This document shows positions 36,489-45,207 of a stretch of 60,023 nt of DNA, piece after piece. The notes beneath the pieces are model-generated. The model did no database searches. It had not been told where the DNA came from and saw only the letters and a program-made list of their open reading frames with translations. The translations under genes were made by a program, and so were the position numbers. The stretch comes from Desulfocurvus vexinensis DSM 17965 (GTDB lineage Bacteria > Desulfobacterota > Desulfovibrionia > Desulfovibrionales > Desulfovibrionaceae): NCBI RefSeq assembly GCF_000519125.1, contig NZ_JAEX01000018.1, positions 1-60,023 of the forward strand, read 5' to 3'. Positions within the stretch are counted from its first letter, which is position 1; the number at the start of each line of letters is the position of its first letter.

Positions 36489-37499
36489 CTAGACGTTGAA
36501 GCGGAATTCCACGATGTCGCCGTCCTTGACCACATAGGTCTTGCCCTCCAGGCGGTGCAGGCCCATTTCCTTGGCCCGCTTGAAGTCCCCGGCCTTCAGG
36601 AAGTCCTCCCAGCCCAGCACCTCGGCGCGGATGAAGCCCTTCTGGATGTCCGAATGGATGGCCCCGGCGGCTTCGGGCGCCGTGCTGCCGCCGCGAATGG
36701 CCCAGGCGCGCACTTCCTTGTCGCCCGCCGTGAGGAAGGTGATCAGCCCCAACAGGCGGTAGGTGCCCGCGATGACGCGGTCCAGCGCCGAGTCCGCGAT
36801 GCCCAGGTCGTCCAGGAACATGCGCTTCTCCTCGGGGTCCGCGATCTCCGCCAGCTCGGCCTCCAGGCGCGCCGACACCGCCACATGCACCACCCCCGGC
36901 CCGTCCGCAGGCACCGCAAAGCCCGCCAACTCGGCCTCGGGCAGGTTCCAGGCGTAGACAATGGGCTTGGCCGTCAGGAATTTGTAGCCGCGCAGCTCCT
37001 GCGCCCCGGCCACCTCCGCGTCCTCGCGCAAGGGCCGCTCGGCCTCCAGCAGCTCCTGGGCCCGCAGCAGCAGGGCCTCCTCCTTGGCGTCCACCAGGTC
37101 CTTGTTCTTGCGCTTGTCCTGGCCCATGCGCTCCAGGCGCTTCTCGATCACCGCCATGTCCGACACCAGGAAATCGGCCTCGATGCCCCCCAACTGGTGC
37201 CGGGGGTCCACCAGCCCCGAAAAGGCGTCCAGCACTGCCAGCACGCAGTCGCAGGGCCGGATCTCCGAGAGCACGCGCTCGCCCAGGCCGTCGCCCTTGC
37301 CGCCGCCGCCCGGGATGTCCACATACTCGATCTCGCTCAGGGTCACCTTGCGCGGGTTGAACAGCTTGACCAGCGGCTCAAGCCGGGGCTCCGGCACCTT
37401 GACCATCGCCCGCGCATTGCCCACCGCCCCCGGCCCGGCCAGCGCCCCGAACAAACTCGTCTTCCCCGACCCCGCAAAACCAAATATCGCCGTCTTCAT
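36489..37499 (-). CDS. ychF: YchF/OLA1-type P-loop ATPase
   Basis: A 336-residue member of the Obg-related YchF group, which prefers ATP and associates with ribosomes. G1 is GFAGSGKTS (residues 6-14), the switch region is VDIPGGGGKGDGLGERVLSEIR, and the expected NKxD is NLPEAE, as is normal for YchF. The C-terminal TGS-like DUF933 domain ends RLEGKTYVVKDGDIVEFRFNV. It is slightly shorter than the usual 363 residues. The ATG at 37499 has AAGGAG eight bases upstream; a longer frame reaching 37640 would run into the palindromic repeat and is rejected. Confidence 0.9.
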   Translation of the reverse strand: MKTAIFGFAGSGKTSLFGALAGPGAVGNARAMVKVPEPRLEPLVKLFNPRKVTLSEIEYVDIPGGGGKGDGLGERVLSEIRPCDCVLAVLDAFSGLVDPRHQLGGIEADFLVSDMAVIEKRLERMGQDKRKNKDLVDAKEEALLLRAQELLEAERPLREDAEVAGAQELRGYKFLTAKPIVYAWNLPEAELAGFAVPADGPGVVHVAVSARLEAELAEIADPEEKRMFLDDLGIADSALDRVIAGTYRLLGLITFLTAGDKEVRAWAIRGGSTAPEAAGAIHSDIQKGFIRAEVLGWEDFLKAGDFKRAKEMGLHRLEGKTYVVKDGDIVEFRFNV

Positions 37500-37577
37500 C
37501 GCGTGTGCTCCTTGCTCGTTTCGTTGGCGCCCCCATACCCTGTTTCCCGCCGCCTGCCAACCAGCCAGGGGGCGGGC

Positions 37578-37779
37578 GGAAGCCTGGGGACGGTGCGCGT
37601 ATCCTCCGGGTTGATGAGCCTCCGGCGGCTCAAGGGGCACGCCCCTTGAGAATCCCGCATTGGGTGGGCGTGGCGGCGCTCCGCCACGCCCACCCCGAAT
37701 GGGATTCTTAAGGGCCCACGGCCCTTAAGCCGCCGGAGGCCAATCAATCCCCGGGAGCACGCACCGTCCCCAGGCTTCC
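37578..37779. repeat. 202-base imperfect palindrome with nested hairpins
   Basis: Two arms of about 99 bases are inverted copies of each other around a CGCT centre at 37677-37680, and they align without net gaps. The outer 19 bases (GGAAGCCTGGGGACGGTGC) and inner 12-13 bases (GTGGGCGTGGCGG) match exactly; the middle has diverged. Each arm also carries its own small hairpin: CTCAAGGGGC-AC-GCCCCTTGAG at 37629-37650 and CTTAAGGGC...GCCCTTAAG at 37707-37729. It fills the 341-base gap between divergent ychF and aroC. It resembles a composite REP/BIME or MITE-like element; no transposase is present. Confidence 0.75.
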
Positions 37780-37840
37780 ACTCCCCACCGGGCTGGCGGG
37801 GTCGGGGGGTGGTGTGGTAGGGGGCTGGTTGGAGGCGCGT

Positions 37841-38893
37841 ATGAGTGGCAGCACGTTCGGGACGGTGTTCCGGTTGACGACGTTTGGGGAGTCGCATGGC
37901 GCGGGGTTGGGCGGTGTGGTGGACGGCTGCCCGGCTGGGGTGGCGTTGACGGCGGAGCTGGTCCAGCGCGAGGTGGATTTGCGGCGTCCGGGGCAGGGGC
38001 TGGCGGCCACGGCGCGGCGCGAGGCGGACCGGGTGGAGTTGTTGTCGGGCCTGTTCGAGGGCCGGACCACGGGCACGCCCATCGGCTTTGTGATCCGCAA
38101 CGAGGACCAGCGTTCGCGGGATTATTCGCAGGTCAGCCAGGTGTACCGGCCGGGCCATGCGGACGTGACCTACGACGCCAAGTATGGCCTGCGGGACTAC
38201 CGGGGCGGCGGGCGCAGCTCGGGCCGCGAGACAGTGAGCCGCGTGGTGGGCGGCGCGGTGGCCGGGGCGTTGTTGTCCGGACTGGGCGTGGAGGTGGCGG
38301 CGTACACGGTGGAGCTGGGCGGCGTGCCCGCCGAGGTGCGCGACCCGTGGGGCGCGCGGGGCCGCGAGTTCGGCGCGCCGTGCGACGAGGTGGTGCCGCT
38401 GTGGGCCGAGCGGGTCCAGGCCGCGCGCGCGGCGGGCGACAGCCTGGGCGGCGTGGTGGAGGTCGTGGCGCGGGGGGTGCCTGCGGGCCTGGGCGAGCCG
38501 GTCTTCGACAAGCTGGACGCGCGCCTGGCCTATGCGCTGATGGGCGTGGGCGCGGTGAAGGCGGTGGAGGTCGGCGCGGGCTGCGCGGCGGCCCGGGCCC
38601 TGGGCAGCGCAAACAACGATCCGCTGGTGCCGGGCGGGTTTGCGTCCAACAATGCGGGCGGCATCCTGGGCGGCATATCCAGCGGGCAGGACATCGTGGT
38701 GCGTGCGCACGTCAAGCCCATCCCCTCCATCGGGCGCGAGCAGGACACGGTGACGACCGACGGCCAGCCGACCCGGCTGCGCGTGGGCGGGCGGCACGAC
38801 GTGGCGGCCATCGCGCGCATCAACCCGGTGCTGCGGGCCATGGTCCTGTTGACCCTGGCCGACATGTGGCTGCTCCAGAAGCGCATGGGCTAG
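37841..38893 (+). CDS. aroC: Chorismate synthase
   Basis: The enzyme makes chorismate from EPSP, the last step of the shikimate pathway, using reduced FMN. The 350 residues include STFGTVFRLTTFGESHGAGLG at the N-terminus, RNEDQRSRDYSQ, then RPGHADVTYDAKYGLRDYRGGGRSSGRETVSRV, the main family signature, and GGISSGQDIVVRAHVKPIPSI. The ATG at 37841 has GGAGG five bases upstream; a longer start at 37814 adds nine unconserved residues. A strong hairpin follows. Confidence 0.97.
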   Translation: MSGSTFGTVFRLTTFGESHGAGLGGVVDGCPAGVALTAELVQREVDLRRPGQGLAATARREADRVELLSGLFEGRTTGTPIGFVIRNEDQRSRDYSQVSQVYRPGHADVTYDAKYGLRDYRGGGRSSGRETVSRVVGGAVAGALLSGLGVEVAAYTVELGGVPAEVRDPWGARGREFGAPCDEVVPLWAERVQAARAAGDSLGGVVEVVARGVPAGLGEPVFDKLDARLAYALMGVGAVKAVEVGAGCAAARALGSANNDPLVPGGFASNNAGGILGGISSGQDIVVRAHVKPIPSIGREQDTVTTDGQPTRLRVGGRHDVAAIARINPVLRAMVLLTLADMWLLQKRMG

Positions 38894-38970
38894 GAGGGTT
38901 CACGTTATTTCGTTATATTGACGAAAACTGCGTTTTCGCGCGCCCTGGTTCACAGGGCCACGGGGGCAAG

Positions 38971-39008
38971 CGAAGCGGGCAGGCACGGTGGTGTGCCTGC
39001 CCGCTTCG
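38971..39008. terminator. Bidirectional terminator between aroC and jag
   Basis: A perfect 16-base stem (CGAAGCGGGCAGGCAC and its complement) with a six-base loop lies between the convergent aroC and jag genes. TTTG follows on the plus strand. Confidence 0.78.
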
Positions 39009-39064
39009 TTTGTGCCGGGAGGGGTGCGCGGGGCGGTGCCGGGCCCGGGCTCCGGGCGGGGGGC

Positions 39065-40087
39065 TCAGGCCGGGTGGCGCTGCTGCCCGCCCTTGCGGGG
39101 GTGGATGAGCACGCGCTTGAGGGGGCCGTCGCCCTTGGAGGAGGTCACGATGCTCTCGTCGTCCTGCAGGGCGAGGTGGACCAGCCTGCGGTGGTAGGAC
39201 GACAGGGGCTTGGTGCTCTGGGTGCGGTTCTGGTTCTTGGCCTTGTCGGCCAGGTACAGGGCCATGCGCTGGAGGTTGTCGTCCTGGCGCTGGCGGTAGT
39301 CCCCGGCGTCGAGGTGCACGCGGGCCGAGGTCGGCAGCCTGCGGGCCACGATGCGGTTGACGATGTATTGCAGGGCGGCGATGGTCTGGCCCTCGCGGCC
39401 GATGATCAGCCCGGAGTTCTCCTCGTCGTGGATGAGCACCTTCACGCGCCCGGGTTCGGCACTGACTTCCAGCTCCGTGGGCCCGATGATGGGCGTGAGC
39501 ACGCTTTGGACCACCTCGCGCACCACGGCGGCCAGGGTCGCGGGGTCGGGCTCGTCCTCGGGGGCCACGCGCGGGGCGCCTGCGCCCTGGTCCATGAGGT
39601 CGTCGTCGAAGGCGTCGTCGAGGTCGGGCTCGGGCTGCTGCCGGGGCGCGGGCCGCGCCTGGGGCCGCGCCGCAGGCTCGGGCCGCGCGACGCGTGCGGG
39701 AGCGGGCAGGGGCCGCCCGGGCGCCTGGCCCGGCCCGGCGGCGGGGGCCGCCGGGGGCTCGGGCGGGGCGGACTGGGCCTTGGCCTGGGGCGCCGGAGCC
39801 TGGACCGGAGCCTGGGGCTGCGCGGGCCGGGGCTCGGGCCGGGCGGCGGGCTCCTGGGGGGCCTTGGGGGGCGCCGCGTTTCCGGCCCCGTCCAGGGCGT
39901 GGTCCGTGAGCCTGGGGCGCAGCCGGGCCTTGACCACGGCCTTTTTGCTCATCAGCCCGAAGATGCCGTTGGAGCCTCCGGAGACGATCTCGATTTCCAG
40001 CTTTTCGCGCGGCACGCCGAAGGCGGCCAGGGCGTTCTCTATGGCTTCATCCAGGGTTTTCCCTGTGAAATCCTTGAACCTTGTCAT
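39065..40087 (-). CDS. jag: Jag (SpoIIIJ-associated) RNA-binding protein with KH and R3H domains
   Basis: A 340-residue protein of the YidC-linked Jag/KhpB family. The N-terminal Jag_N domain is MTRFKDFTGKTLDEAIENALAAF through GGSNGIFGLMSKKAVVKARL. It is followed by a Pro/Ala/Arg-rich linker of about 90 residues, a KH domain (VKVLIHDEENSGLIIGREGQTIAALQYIVNR), then R3H (LALYLADKAKNQNRTQSTKPLSSYHRRLVHLALQ). It binds RNA and, in some bacteria, affects cell shape and division. AAGGAG sits five bases before the ATG. It is the last gene of the rpmH block, 63 bases after yidC. The long linker is unusual compared with Firmicute Jag. Confidence 0.92.
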   Translation of the reverse strand: MTRFKDFTGKTLDEAIENALAAFGVPREKLEIEIVSGGSNGIFGLMSKKAVVKARLRPRLTDHALDGAGNAAPPKAPQEPAARPEPRPAQPQAPVQAPAPQAKAQSAPPEPPAAPAAGPGQAPGRPLPAPARVARPEPAARPQARPAPRQQPEPDLDDAFDDDLMDQGAGAPRVAPEDEPDPATLAAVVREVVQSVLTPIIGPTELEVSAEPGRVKVLIHDEENSGLIIGREGQTIAALQYIVNRIVARRLPTSARVHLDAGDYRQRQDDNLQRMALYLADKAKNQNRTQSTKPLSSYHRRLVHLALQDDESIVTSSKGDGPLKRVLIHPRKGGQQRHPA

Positions 40088-40150
40088 CGGTACTCCTTTT
40101 GAAAGCCGGTCGCGGGGGAGTTGCCGCGTTGGTCCGGGTCCGGCGCCGGC

Positions 40151-41785
40151 CTAGGCCTTGCGCAGGAGCCACCACTGCTGGGCGATGGACAGGACGTTGT
40201 TCACCAGCCAGTAGACCACCAGCCCCGAAGGGAAGTTCAGGAACATGAAGGTGAAGATGACCGGCATGAAGAGCATGATCTTGGCCTGGGTCGGGTCGCC
40301 GGGGGCCGGGGTCATCTTCTGCTGCAGGAACATGGTGGCGCCCATGACCAGGGGCGTGATGTAGAACGGGTCCTTGGCGGAGAGGTCGGCCAGCCAGACG
40401 ATGTCGGTGAAGGGCAGGTGGGCGATGAAGGCCGCGTGGCGCAGCTCCACGGCGCCGATGAGCGCCTGGTACAGCGCCAGGAACACGGGGATCTGCAGCA
40501 GCATGGGCAGGCAGCCGCCCGCCGGGTTGACCTTGTAGGTCTTGTACAGCCGCATCATCTCCTCGTTCATCTTCTGGCGGTCGTCCTTGTACTGCTCGCG
40601 GACCTTGGCCATCAGCGGCTGGATCTTCTTCATCTTGTTCATGGACTGGTAGCTCTTTTGCGAGAGCGGCCAGAACGCGAGCTTGATGATGATGGTCAGG
40701 ATGATGATGGCCACGCCCCAGTTGCCCACCACGGAGTGGATGTAGAGCAGGCCCTTCATCAGCGGCACGGAAATGACGTCGAAGAAGCCGTAGGTGACCA
40801 GGGAGTCCAGGCCGTGGGGCGCCAGGCTCAGGTACTTGGACATGACCGGACCCAGGTAGTAGCTGGCCTTGACCTCGCGGCTGGTGCCCGGGGCCACGCT
40901 CAGGCCGTCCTTGTCCACGACCATGCGGAACAGCTCGTCGGTGAACTTGCTCTTGAGGGTCAGGTCGCCGTCTTCGGGGGCCAGGGCCACGGTGAAGTAG
41001 TTGCTCTGGATGGCGCCCCACTTCACGCCCTCGGCCCGGCGCAGCCCGGCGGCCAGGTCCTCGCGGTCGGACTCGTCGTCAACGCCCTTGGCGTCCAGAA
41101 AGGAGACGCGCGTGGGGTTGTAGGTGTCGTCCTTGGCGGTGAGCGGCGCCACGCCGATGTTGAAGCCCAGGCGCCCGGTCACGGGCGCGCCCGTGGCGTT
41201 GGCCAGGGTGACGGTCTCCTCGATGAGGTAGGTGTCGGGGGCGAAGCGCATGGTGCGCGTGATGGCCAGGCCGCCGAAGGAGCCCTGGAAGGTCAGCTCG
41301 GCCCCGGCCTCGCCCACGGTCAGCGCCTCGGTGGCCGGGGCGGCCCACTGGCTGGACTCGGGGCGCCAGGTGCCCTGGTCCTGCCAGAGCAGGCCCAGGG
41401 GGCCGACGCCCACGGCCCGGGGGGCGATGAGGTTCACGGGGCTGGCGCCTGCGTCGATGGAGTCCAGGTGCTTCTTCAGCTCGAAAGAGGTCAGGATGCC
41501 GCCTGCGGAGTTGAACACCGCGCGGTAGAGCGGGGTGTCCACCACCACGTCGCGCCCGGCGCTGGGGGCGAAGGCCGGGGCCTGGGCCGGAGCGGCCTGG
41601 GCCGCCTGGGCGGGGTCGCCGGGGATGGCGGCGTCCACCTGGGCTGCGGCGTCGGGCTGGGCCGTGGCCGCCGGGGCGGGCGCCTGGGGCGCGGGCTGCG
41701 GCGGGAAGAGATAGCCCCAGGCCACGATCACGAGGGTGGAGAGGACGACGGCCAGAAGCGTGCGTTTGGTGTTGTCGTTATCCAT
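40151..41785 (-). CDS. yidC: Membrane protein insertase YidC
   Basis: A 544-residue inner-membrane insertase of the Oxa1 family with the Gram-negative layout. TM1 is at residues 8-27 ([19 protein letters not shown]), followed by an Ala/Pro/Gln-rich spacer, a large periplasmic beta domain (about 65-340) and five more spans starting near [24 protein letters not shown]. The conserved C-terminal region has [18 protein letters not shown], then [18 protein letters not shown], then [21 protein letters not shown]. The ATG at 41785 follows AGGA and overlaps the yidD stop, which suggests coupling. Confidence 0.96.
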   Translation of the reverse strand: MDNDNTKRTLLAVVLSTLVIVAWGYLFPPQPAPQAPAPAATAQPDAAAQVDAAIPGDPAQAAQAAPAQAPAFAPSAGRDVVVDTPLYRAVFNSAGGILTSFELKKHLDSIDAGASPVNLIAPRAVGVGPLGLLWQDQGTWRPESSQWAAPATEALTVGEAGAELTFQGSFGGLAITRTMRFAPDTYLIEETVTLANATGAPVTGRLGFNIGVAPLTAKDDTYNPTRVSFLDAKGVDDESDREDLAAGLRRAEGVKWGAIQSNYFTVALAPEDGDLTLKSKFTDELFRMVVDKDGLSVAPGTSREVKASYYLGPVMSKYLSLAPHGLDSLVTYGFFDVISVPLMKGLLYIHSVVGNWGVAIIILTIIIKLAFWPLSQKSYQSMNKMKKIQPLMAKVREQYKDDRQKMNEEMMRLYKTYKVNPAGGCLPMLLQIPVFLALYQALIGAVELRHAAFIAHLPFTDIVWLADLSAKDPFYITPLVMGATMFLQQKMTPAPGDPTQAKIMLFMPVIFTFMFLNFPSGLVVYWLVNNVLSIAQQWWLLRKA

Positions 41786-42053
41786 GGTGCGTTCCTGTCG
41801 CAATGGGCGTGCGGCTTTGGTCGGGCCCGGGGCCCGGTGATTTCGGGGGGACGGGGTCGAGCCCGCCCTGGCACAGGGGATGGCAGCGCAGGATGCGCCG
41901 CAGGGCGAGCAGCGAGCCCTTCAGGGCGCCGTGCACGGCGATGGCCTCGGCTGCGTAGGCCGAGCACGTGGGCAGGAACCGGCACGAGGGCGGGAACAGG
42001 GGGGAAACGGCGCGCTGGTAGACGCGGATGAGAGCGATGAGTAGGGTGCGCAT
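41778..42053 (-). CDS. yidD: Membrane protein insertion efficiency factor YidD
   Basis: A 91-residue membrane-associated protein that helps YidC-dependent insertion. It has the full family signature: [31 protein letters not shown] followed by [28 protein letters not shown]. The three conserved cysteines (SCRF, PTCS, LRCHPLC) are present. Longer upstream starts exist in frame but run through rnpA and are rejected. It overlaps the yidC start by eight bases and lies 11 bases after the rnpA stop. Confidence 0.93.
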   Translation of the reverse strand: MRTLLIALIRVYQRAVSPLFPPSCRFLPTCSAYAAEAIAVHGALKGSLLALRRILRCHPLCQGGLDPVPPKSPGPGPDQSRTPIATGTHHG

Positions 42054-42064
42054 GCTCTTCAGTG

Positions 42065-42448
42065 TCAGCCGCCGGGCCGGGGTTGCGCCCCGGGGGGCGA
42101 GGCCTGGCAGGCCTTGGCCACCAGGGCGGCGAGTTCGGGCTCCACGTCGCCAAGGCCCAGGGCGCTGGCGTCCACATGGCGCTTGGGGACGACAACGAAG
42201 TCCATGCCTGCGGGCAGGGTGTTCTGATGCAGGCGGAAAAATTCGCGCAGCAGCCGCTTGATACGGTTGCGCGACACTGCCGACCCCAGCTTCCGGCTTA
42301 CGGCCACGCCCAGCCGCCAGGGGGCGCCGGGCGTGGCGTCGTGAAGCGCGAAAAGAATGAAGTGCCTGGAGAAATGCTTCCTGCCCCGGTCGTAGCACGC
42401 AAGGAACTGGGAGCGGTTCAGCAGGCGGTGCCGGCGCGCGAAGGTCAG
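42065..42448 (-). CDS. rnpA: Ribonuclease P protein component with non-standard start codon
   Basis: The protein subunit of RNase P, which trims the 5' end of tRNAs. The RNR signature is present ([14 protein letters not shown]), and the N-terminal part reads [20 protein letters not shown], the normal family start. No ATG, GTG or TTG occurs in frame early enough. The first GTG (42307) would cut off about 47 residues including conserved ones. The best candidates are a CTG at 42448, which forms a CTGA overlap with the rpmH stop (127 residues), or an ATT at 42457 spaced eight bases from AAGGGA (130 residues). I give the CTG. The gene itself is certain, its start is not. Confidence 0.88.
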   Translation of the reverse strand: MTFARRHRLLNRSQFLACYDRGRKHFSRHFILFALHDATPGAPWRLGVAVSRKLGSAVSRNRIKRLLREFFRLHQNTLPAGMDFVVVPKRHVDASALGLGDVEPELAALVAKACQASPPGAQPRPGG

Positions 42449-42582
42449 ACCGCTAATCTTTTACGTCCCTTGGCACGGCGGCGGCGCAGCACGGCCCGGC
42501 CATTCTTGGTTCTGGAGCGGACCAGGAAACCGTGGGTCCGCTTGCGGCGCAGCTTGCTGGGCTGGTATGTTCTCTTGCTCAT
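42445..42582 (-). CDS. rpmH: 50S ribosomal protein L34
   Basis: A 45-residue, strongly basic ribosomal protein. The sequence [20 protein letters not shown] continues with [23 protein letters not shown], which is an unmistakable L34. AAGGAG lies seven bases before the ATG. It is the first gene of the rpmH-rnpA-yidD-yidC-jag block, an arrangement widely conserved in bacteria. dnaA, often next to it, is not here. Confidence 0.98.
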   Translation of the reverse strand: MSKRTYQPSKLRRKRTHGFLVRSRTKNGRAVLRRRRAKGRKRLAV

Positions 42583-42615
42583 TGCAGTTCTCCTTGGGGT
42601 GGTCGTAAACGCGAG

Positions 42616-42644
42616 TACCTAACCCCTCGCCCCGGCCCTGTCAA
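42616..42644 (-). promoter_or_regulatory. Possible promoter of the rpmH operon
   Basis: On the minus strand a perfect TTGACA (42639-42644) lies about 60 bases upstream of rpmH. The hexamer 17 bases downstream is TAGGTA, a poor -10 with only the leading TA conserved. The -35 alone makes the call worth noting. Confidence 0.4.
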
Positions 42645-42999
42645 GGCCGATGGCAAGGCACCCCGGGCGGGGCTCCGGGTGGATGCGCGCGACCGGAAAA
42701 CGCGCGGGGCGCGACGGTGCGCGCCCCGGATGCATCTGATCGCGGGCGGTCTAAGTGCCCCAGGCGCGCCCCAAAGTCAAGCCCCGGGGTGCGCGGCCAC
42801 GCGCGGAGCCTCCGCCAGCCGCAGGGCCGGGGCCGCGCCGTGCATCCGGCGCTGGGCGGCCGGGAAAAGGCCCGCCCGGCAGGGGAAAGCCGCGCAGCCC
42901 GCCCGGGCCCGCGCCGTGCGCCCTGCCCGCGCCCGCTTGACCGGTGGCCCGGGGTTTGGCAGTGCTGGAACATACCCCACCGCAACCCCCGGAGGTCGC
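42645..42999. other. Gene-free spacer between divergent rpmH and LUD genes
   Basis: Apart from the rpmH promoter candidate and the GGAGG site of the LUD gene, I see no gene or RNA here. The stretch is very GC-rich with several short CG-rich palindromes and no clear plus-strand promoter. Confidence 0.5.
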
Positions 43000-43665
43000 A
43001 TGGACAATCCCCTGGCCGCCTACCACGAAGGGCGCCTGGCCCAGGCCAAGAAGGCCCTGGTGCGCAACGGGTTCGACGCCTACCTGGTGTCCGGGGCCGG
43101 GGCGGCGCGGGCCCTGGTGGAAAAGGACATCCTCGTCCGGCTCATGGTCGAGGAGAACTGCCGCACGGCCTCCTTCGGAGGCTCCATGACCCTGATGGAG
43201 ACCGGCGTCTACGAGGCCGTGAAGGCCACGGCCGGGCTGGCGGTGCTCGACCCCTTCGACCCCGGGCTGGCGCGCTTCGAATCCCTGCGCGTGCGCCGCG
43301 AGGCGCTCACCGCCGACATCTTCTTCACCGGCGCCAACGCCATCACCGCCGACGGCAGGCTGGTGAACCTCGACGCCACGGGCAACCGCGTGGCGGCCCT
43401 GGCCTTCGGGCCGCGCTTCGTGGTCGTGGTGGCCGGGCGCAACAAGCTGGCGGGCGGGCTGGACGAGGCCATGCGCCGCGTCAAGGAGCTGGCCGCCCCG
43501 GTCAACGCCATGCGCCTGGGCCGCAAGACCCCCTGCACGCGCAGCATGCGCTGCGAGGACTGCGCGAGCCCCGAGCGCATCTGCAACACCTGGTCGATCA
43601 CCGAACGCTGCTGGCCCAAGAACCGGATCAAGGTCGTGCTGGTGGACCAGGAGCTGGGCTTCTAG
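43000..43665 (+). CDS. LUD domain protein (LutC/YkgG-like, DUF162)
   Basis: A 221-residue cytoplasmic LUD-domain protein. It has ALVRNGFDAYLVSGAGAARALV, then TASFGGSMTLMETGVYEAVK, then FFTGANAITADGRLVNLDATGNRVAAL (the substrate-pocket region of the family) and a C-terminal Cys motif PCTRSMRCEDCASPERICN. Related LutC proteins take part in lactate oxidation with LutA and LutB, but stand-alone members such as this have no defined role. GGAGG lies four bases before the ATG. It converges with the secreted-protein gene, 18 bases away, with no terminator visible between them. Confidence 0.88.
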   Translation: MDNPLAAYHEGRLAQAKKALVRNGFDAYLVSGAGAARALVEKDILVRLMVEENCRTASFGGSMTLMETGVYEAVKATAGLAVLDPFDPGLARFESLRVRREALTADIFFTGANAITADGRLVNLDATGNRVAALAFGPRFVVVVAGRNKLAGGLDEAMRRVKELAAPVNAMRLGRKTPCTRSMRCEDCASPERICNTWSITERCWPKNRIKVVLVDQELGF

Positions 43666-43683
43666 GGCGCGGGCGGCCCGGGG

Positions 43684-44097
43684 TCAGCGCCGGGTCCAGA
43701 CCTCGCCGCCCGGGGCGTCCTGGAGCTGCCCGCGCGCGACCCACGAGCCGCGCAGGGCGTCGCCCTCCACGTGCAGCACGGTCACGCCCAGGCTGTGGGC
43801 GTCGTCGCCCTCCAGGAAGGACAGGGCCAGCACCCCGGCCTGCGGGTCGTGCAGGCCCAGGCCCGCGTAGCGCACCCCGTCGATCTCGGCCTCGAACAGG
43901 TAGGCCGCGCCCTGGCGCGTCAGCACGGCGCTGCCGTGGTAGGGGGCCGCGCCGCCGGGGTCGGTGCCGGTGATGGCGTAGGCGCCCGACAGGTCGGGGC
44001 CGGGGGCCTGGGCGCGGGCCGGGCCGGGGGCCCACAGCAGGGCCGCCGCCAGGGCCAGGGCCGCCAGCGCGGCCAGGGTCGTGCGTTTCGTGGTCAT
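43684..44097 (-). CDS. Small secreted protein, probable beta-barrel
   Basis: A 137-residue protein with a classic signal peptide (KRTTLAALAALALAAALLWAPGPARAQA), giving a mature form of about 107 residues. The mature part is beta-rich with regularly spaced Gly/Tyr/Trp: LSGAYAITGTDPGGAAPYHGSAVLTRQG and later GDALRGSWVARGQ. The pattern recalls small lipocalin/avidin-like domains in which strands read GxYxVxGxNP and GxLxGxW; that is a shape resemblance only. AAAGGA precedes the ATG. It is last in the six-gene cassette, 29 bases after the phosphatase fusion. Confidence 0.75.
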   Translation of the reverse strand: MTTKRTTLAALAALALAAALLWAPGPARAQAPGPDLSGAYAITGTDPGGAAPYHGSAVLTRQGAAYLFEAEIDGVRYAGLGLHDPQAGVLALSFLEGDDAHSLGVTVLHVEGDALRGSWVARGQLQDAPGGEVWTRR

Positions 44098-44126
44098 GGC
44101 CGGTCCTTTGGGTCTGCCCCGTGCGC

Positions 44127-45200
44127 CTAGTCGCCTAGGCGCATCAGGGAGTGGAAGAAGGTCTGCACGAACTTGCCCGAGACGACCTCGGGCAGGGTGA
44201 AGACCATGGGCTCGCCTTCGGGGAAGCGCGAGGTGTAGGCGAAGAACAGGTTGGCGCTGATGCTTTTCAGGGCCGCAGGCAGCAGGGTGGCCACCGCCGG
44301 GTGGGCCAGGCTTTCGGGGGCCAGGTCCCCCAGGCGGCAGGCCAGGGGGCGGCTGTCGAAGACCAGGCATTCCCCCAGCTCGGACAGCGGGCAGAGCACC
44401 CCGGCCTCGCGGTAGGATGTCCACAGGCTGGCCGTGCGCGTGGCGGGCTCCTGGGGGTCGTAGCCCAGGCGGCGCAGCACGCGCAGGGCCTCCACCGCGC
44501 GCAGGACCATGGCCTCGCGGTCGGTGCGCGACAGGGCCATGGTCACGGCGTGGTTCAGGTACACGGCCTCGATGAGCGGCATGGTCACCAGGGAGCGGCA
44601 GCAGCGGTCGTGGTCGCGCCCGCACAGGGCCGAGGGCCGGGCCCCGTCGCCCAGCAGCACGTCCACGTCCTCCACGGCGCGCTCGTAGTCGGCGAAGAAC
44701 GGGTAGAGGTCCACGAGGTTCTTGGACTCCAGGCTGGGCTCGCGCACGGACAGCCGCCCGGCCTGCTTGCCGTAGCGGCGCACGAAGCGCCACTGCGAGA
44801 AGTTCTGCGGCTTGGCCCGCAGGGGCCGCAGGGCGCGCCCGGCCAGCTTGTGGCCCAGGCCCTTGCGCAGCAGGTAGGCGTTGAGCACCGTGCCCGTGCG
44901 CCCGATGCCGTGGCGGCAGTGGATGAGCACGCGCTTGCCCAGGTAGATGGCCTCGTCCAGCCAGTCCAGGGCCTTTTCCAGGCCTTCCAGGTCCGGGGCC
45001 TGCTCGTCGGGGATGGGGAAATAATAGACCTCGAAGCCCTGGTCGGCCTCGATCCAGTGCAGGTCGCAGAACTCGTCGCACAGGTTCAGCACGCAGTCGA
45101 TGCCCTGGGCGCGCAGGTCGGCCAGGGCCTCGTAGGACATGGGCGCCCCGCCCACGGCGAGGCTGTCGGTGACCCAGTCGATGGAGTAGCCGGAAGCCAT
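44127..45200 (-). CDS. Dual-specificity phosphatase fused to YkgJ-like Cys-cluster domain
   Basis: A 357-residue cytoplasmic protein. Residues 1-about 150 are a dual-specificity/tyrosine phosphatase: WVTDSLAVGGAPMSYEAL, a putative general acid Asp65 in FPIPDEQAP, and the P-loop HCRHGIGRTG (94-103) with nucleophile Cys95 and Arg101. After a linker, Cys193, Cys200, Cys201, Cys270, Cys278 and Cys288 follow the YkgJ spacing (a CC pair, then CPLSELGECLVFDSRPLAC), with the typical RPxxC ending. YkgJ-type domains are thought to bind metal. The combination suggests phosphatase output tied to metal or redox state; this is inference. It is seven bases after the PEP-synthase-like gene. Confidence 0.85.
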   Translation of the reverse strand: MASGYSIDWVTDSLAVGGAPMSYEALADLRAQGIDCVLNLCDEFCDLHWIEADQGFEVYYFPIPDEQAPDLEGLEKALDWLDEAIYLGKRVLIHCRHGIGRTGTVLNAYLLRKGLGHKLAGRALRPLRAKPQNFSQWRFVRRYGKQAGRLSVREPSLESKNLVDLYPFFADYERAVEDVDVLLGDGARPSALCGRDHDRCCRSLVTMPLIEAVYLNHAVTMALSRTDREAMVLRAVEALRVLRRLGYDPQEPATRTASLWTSYREAGVLCPLSELGECLVFDSRPLACRLGDLAPESLAHPAVATLLPAALKSISANLFFAYTSRFPEGEPMVFTLPEVVSGKFVQTFFHSLMRLGD

Positions 45201-45207
45201 GGCGCGC

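Noticed and set aside
37500-37640. N-terminal extension of ychF to 37640
   Set aside because: The extra residues come from the palindromic repeat, and ATG 37499 has a good ribosome-binding site and begins the P-loop domain.
37578-37779. Call as an insertion sequence
   Set aside because: No transposase frame lies between the arms, and no target duplication could be seen.
42065-42307. Short RnpA beginning at the GTG at 42307
   Set aside because: Upstream codons in the same frame encode the conserved RnpA N-terminus ([11 protein letters not shown]), so this start truncates the protein.
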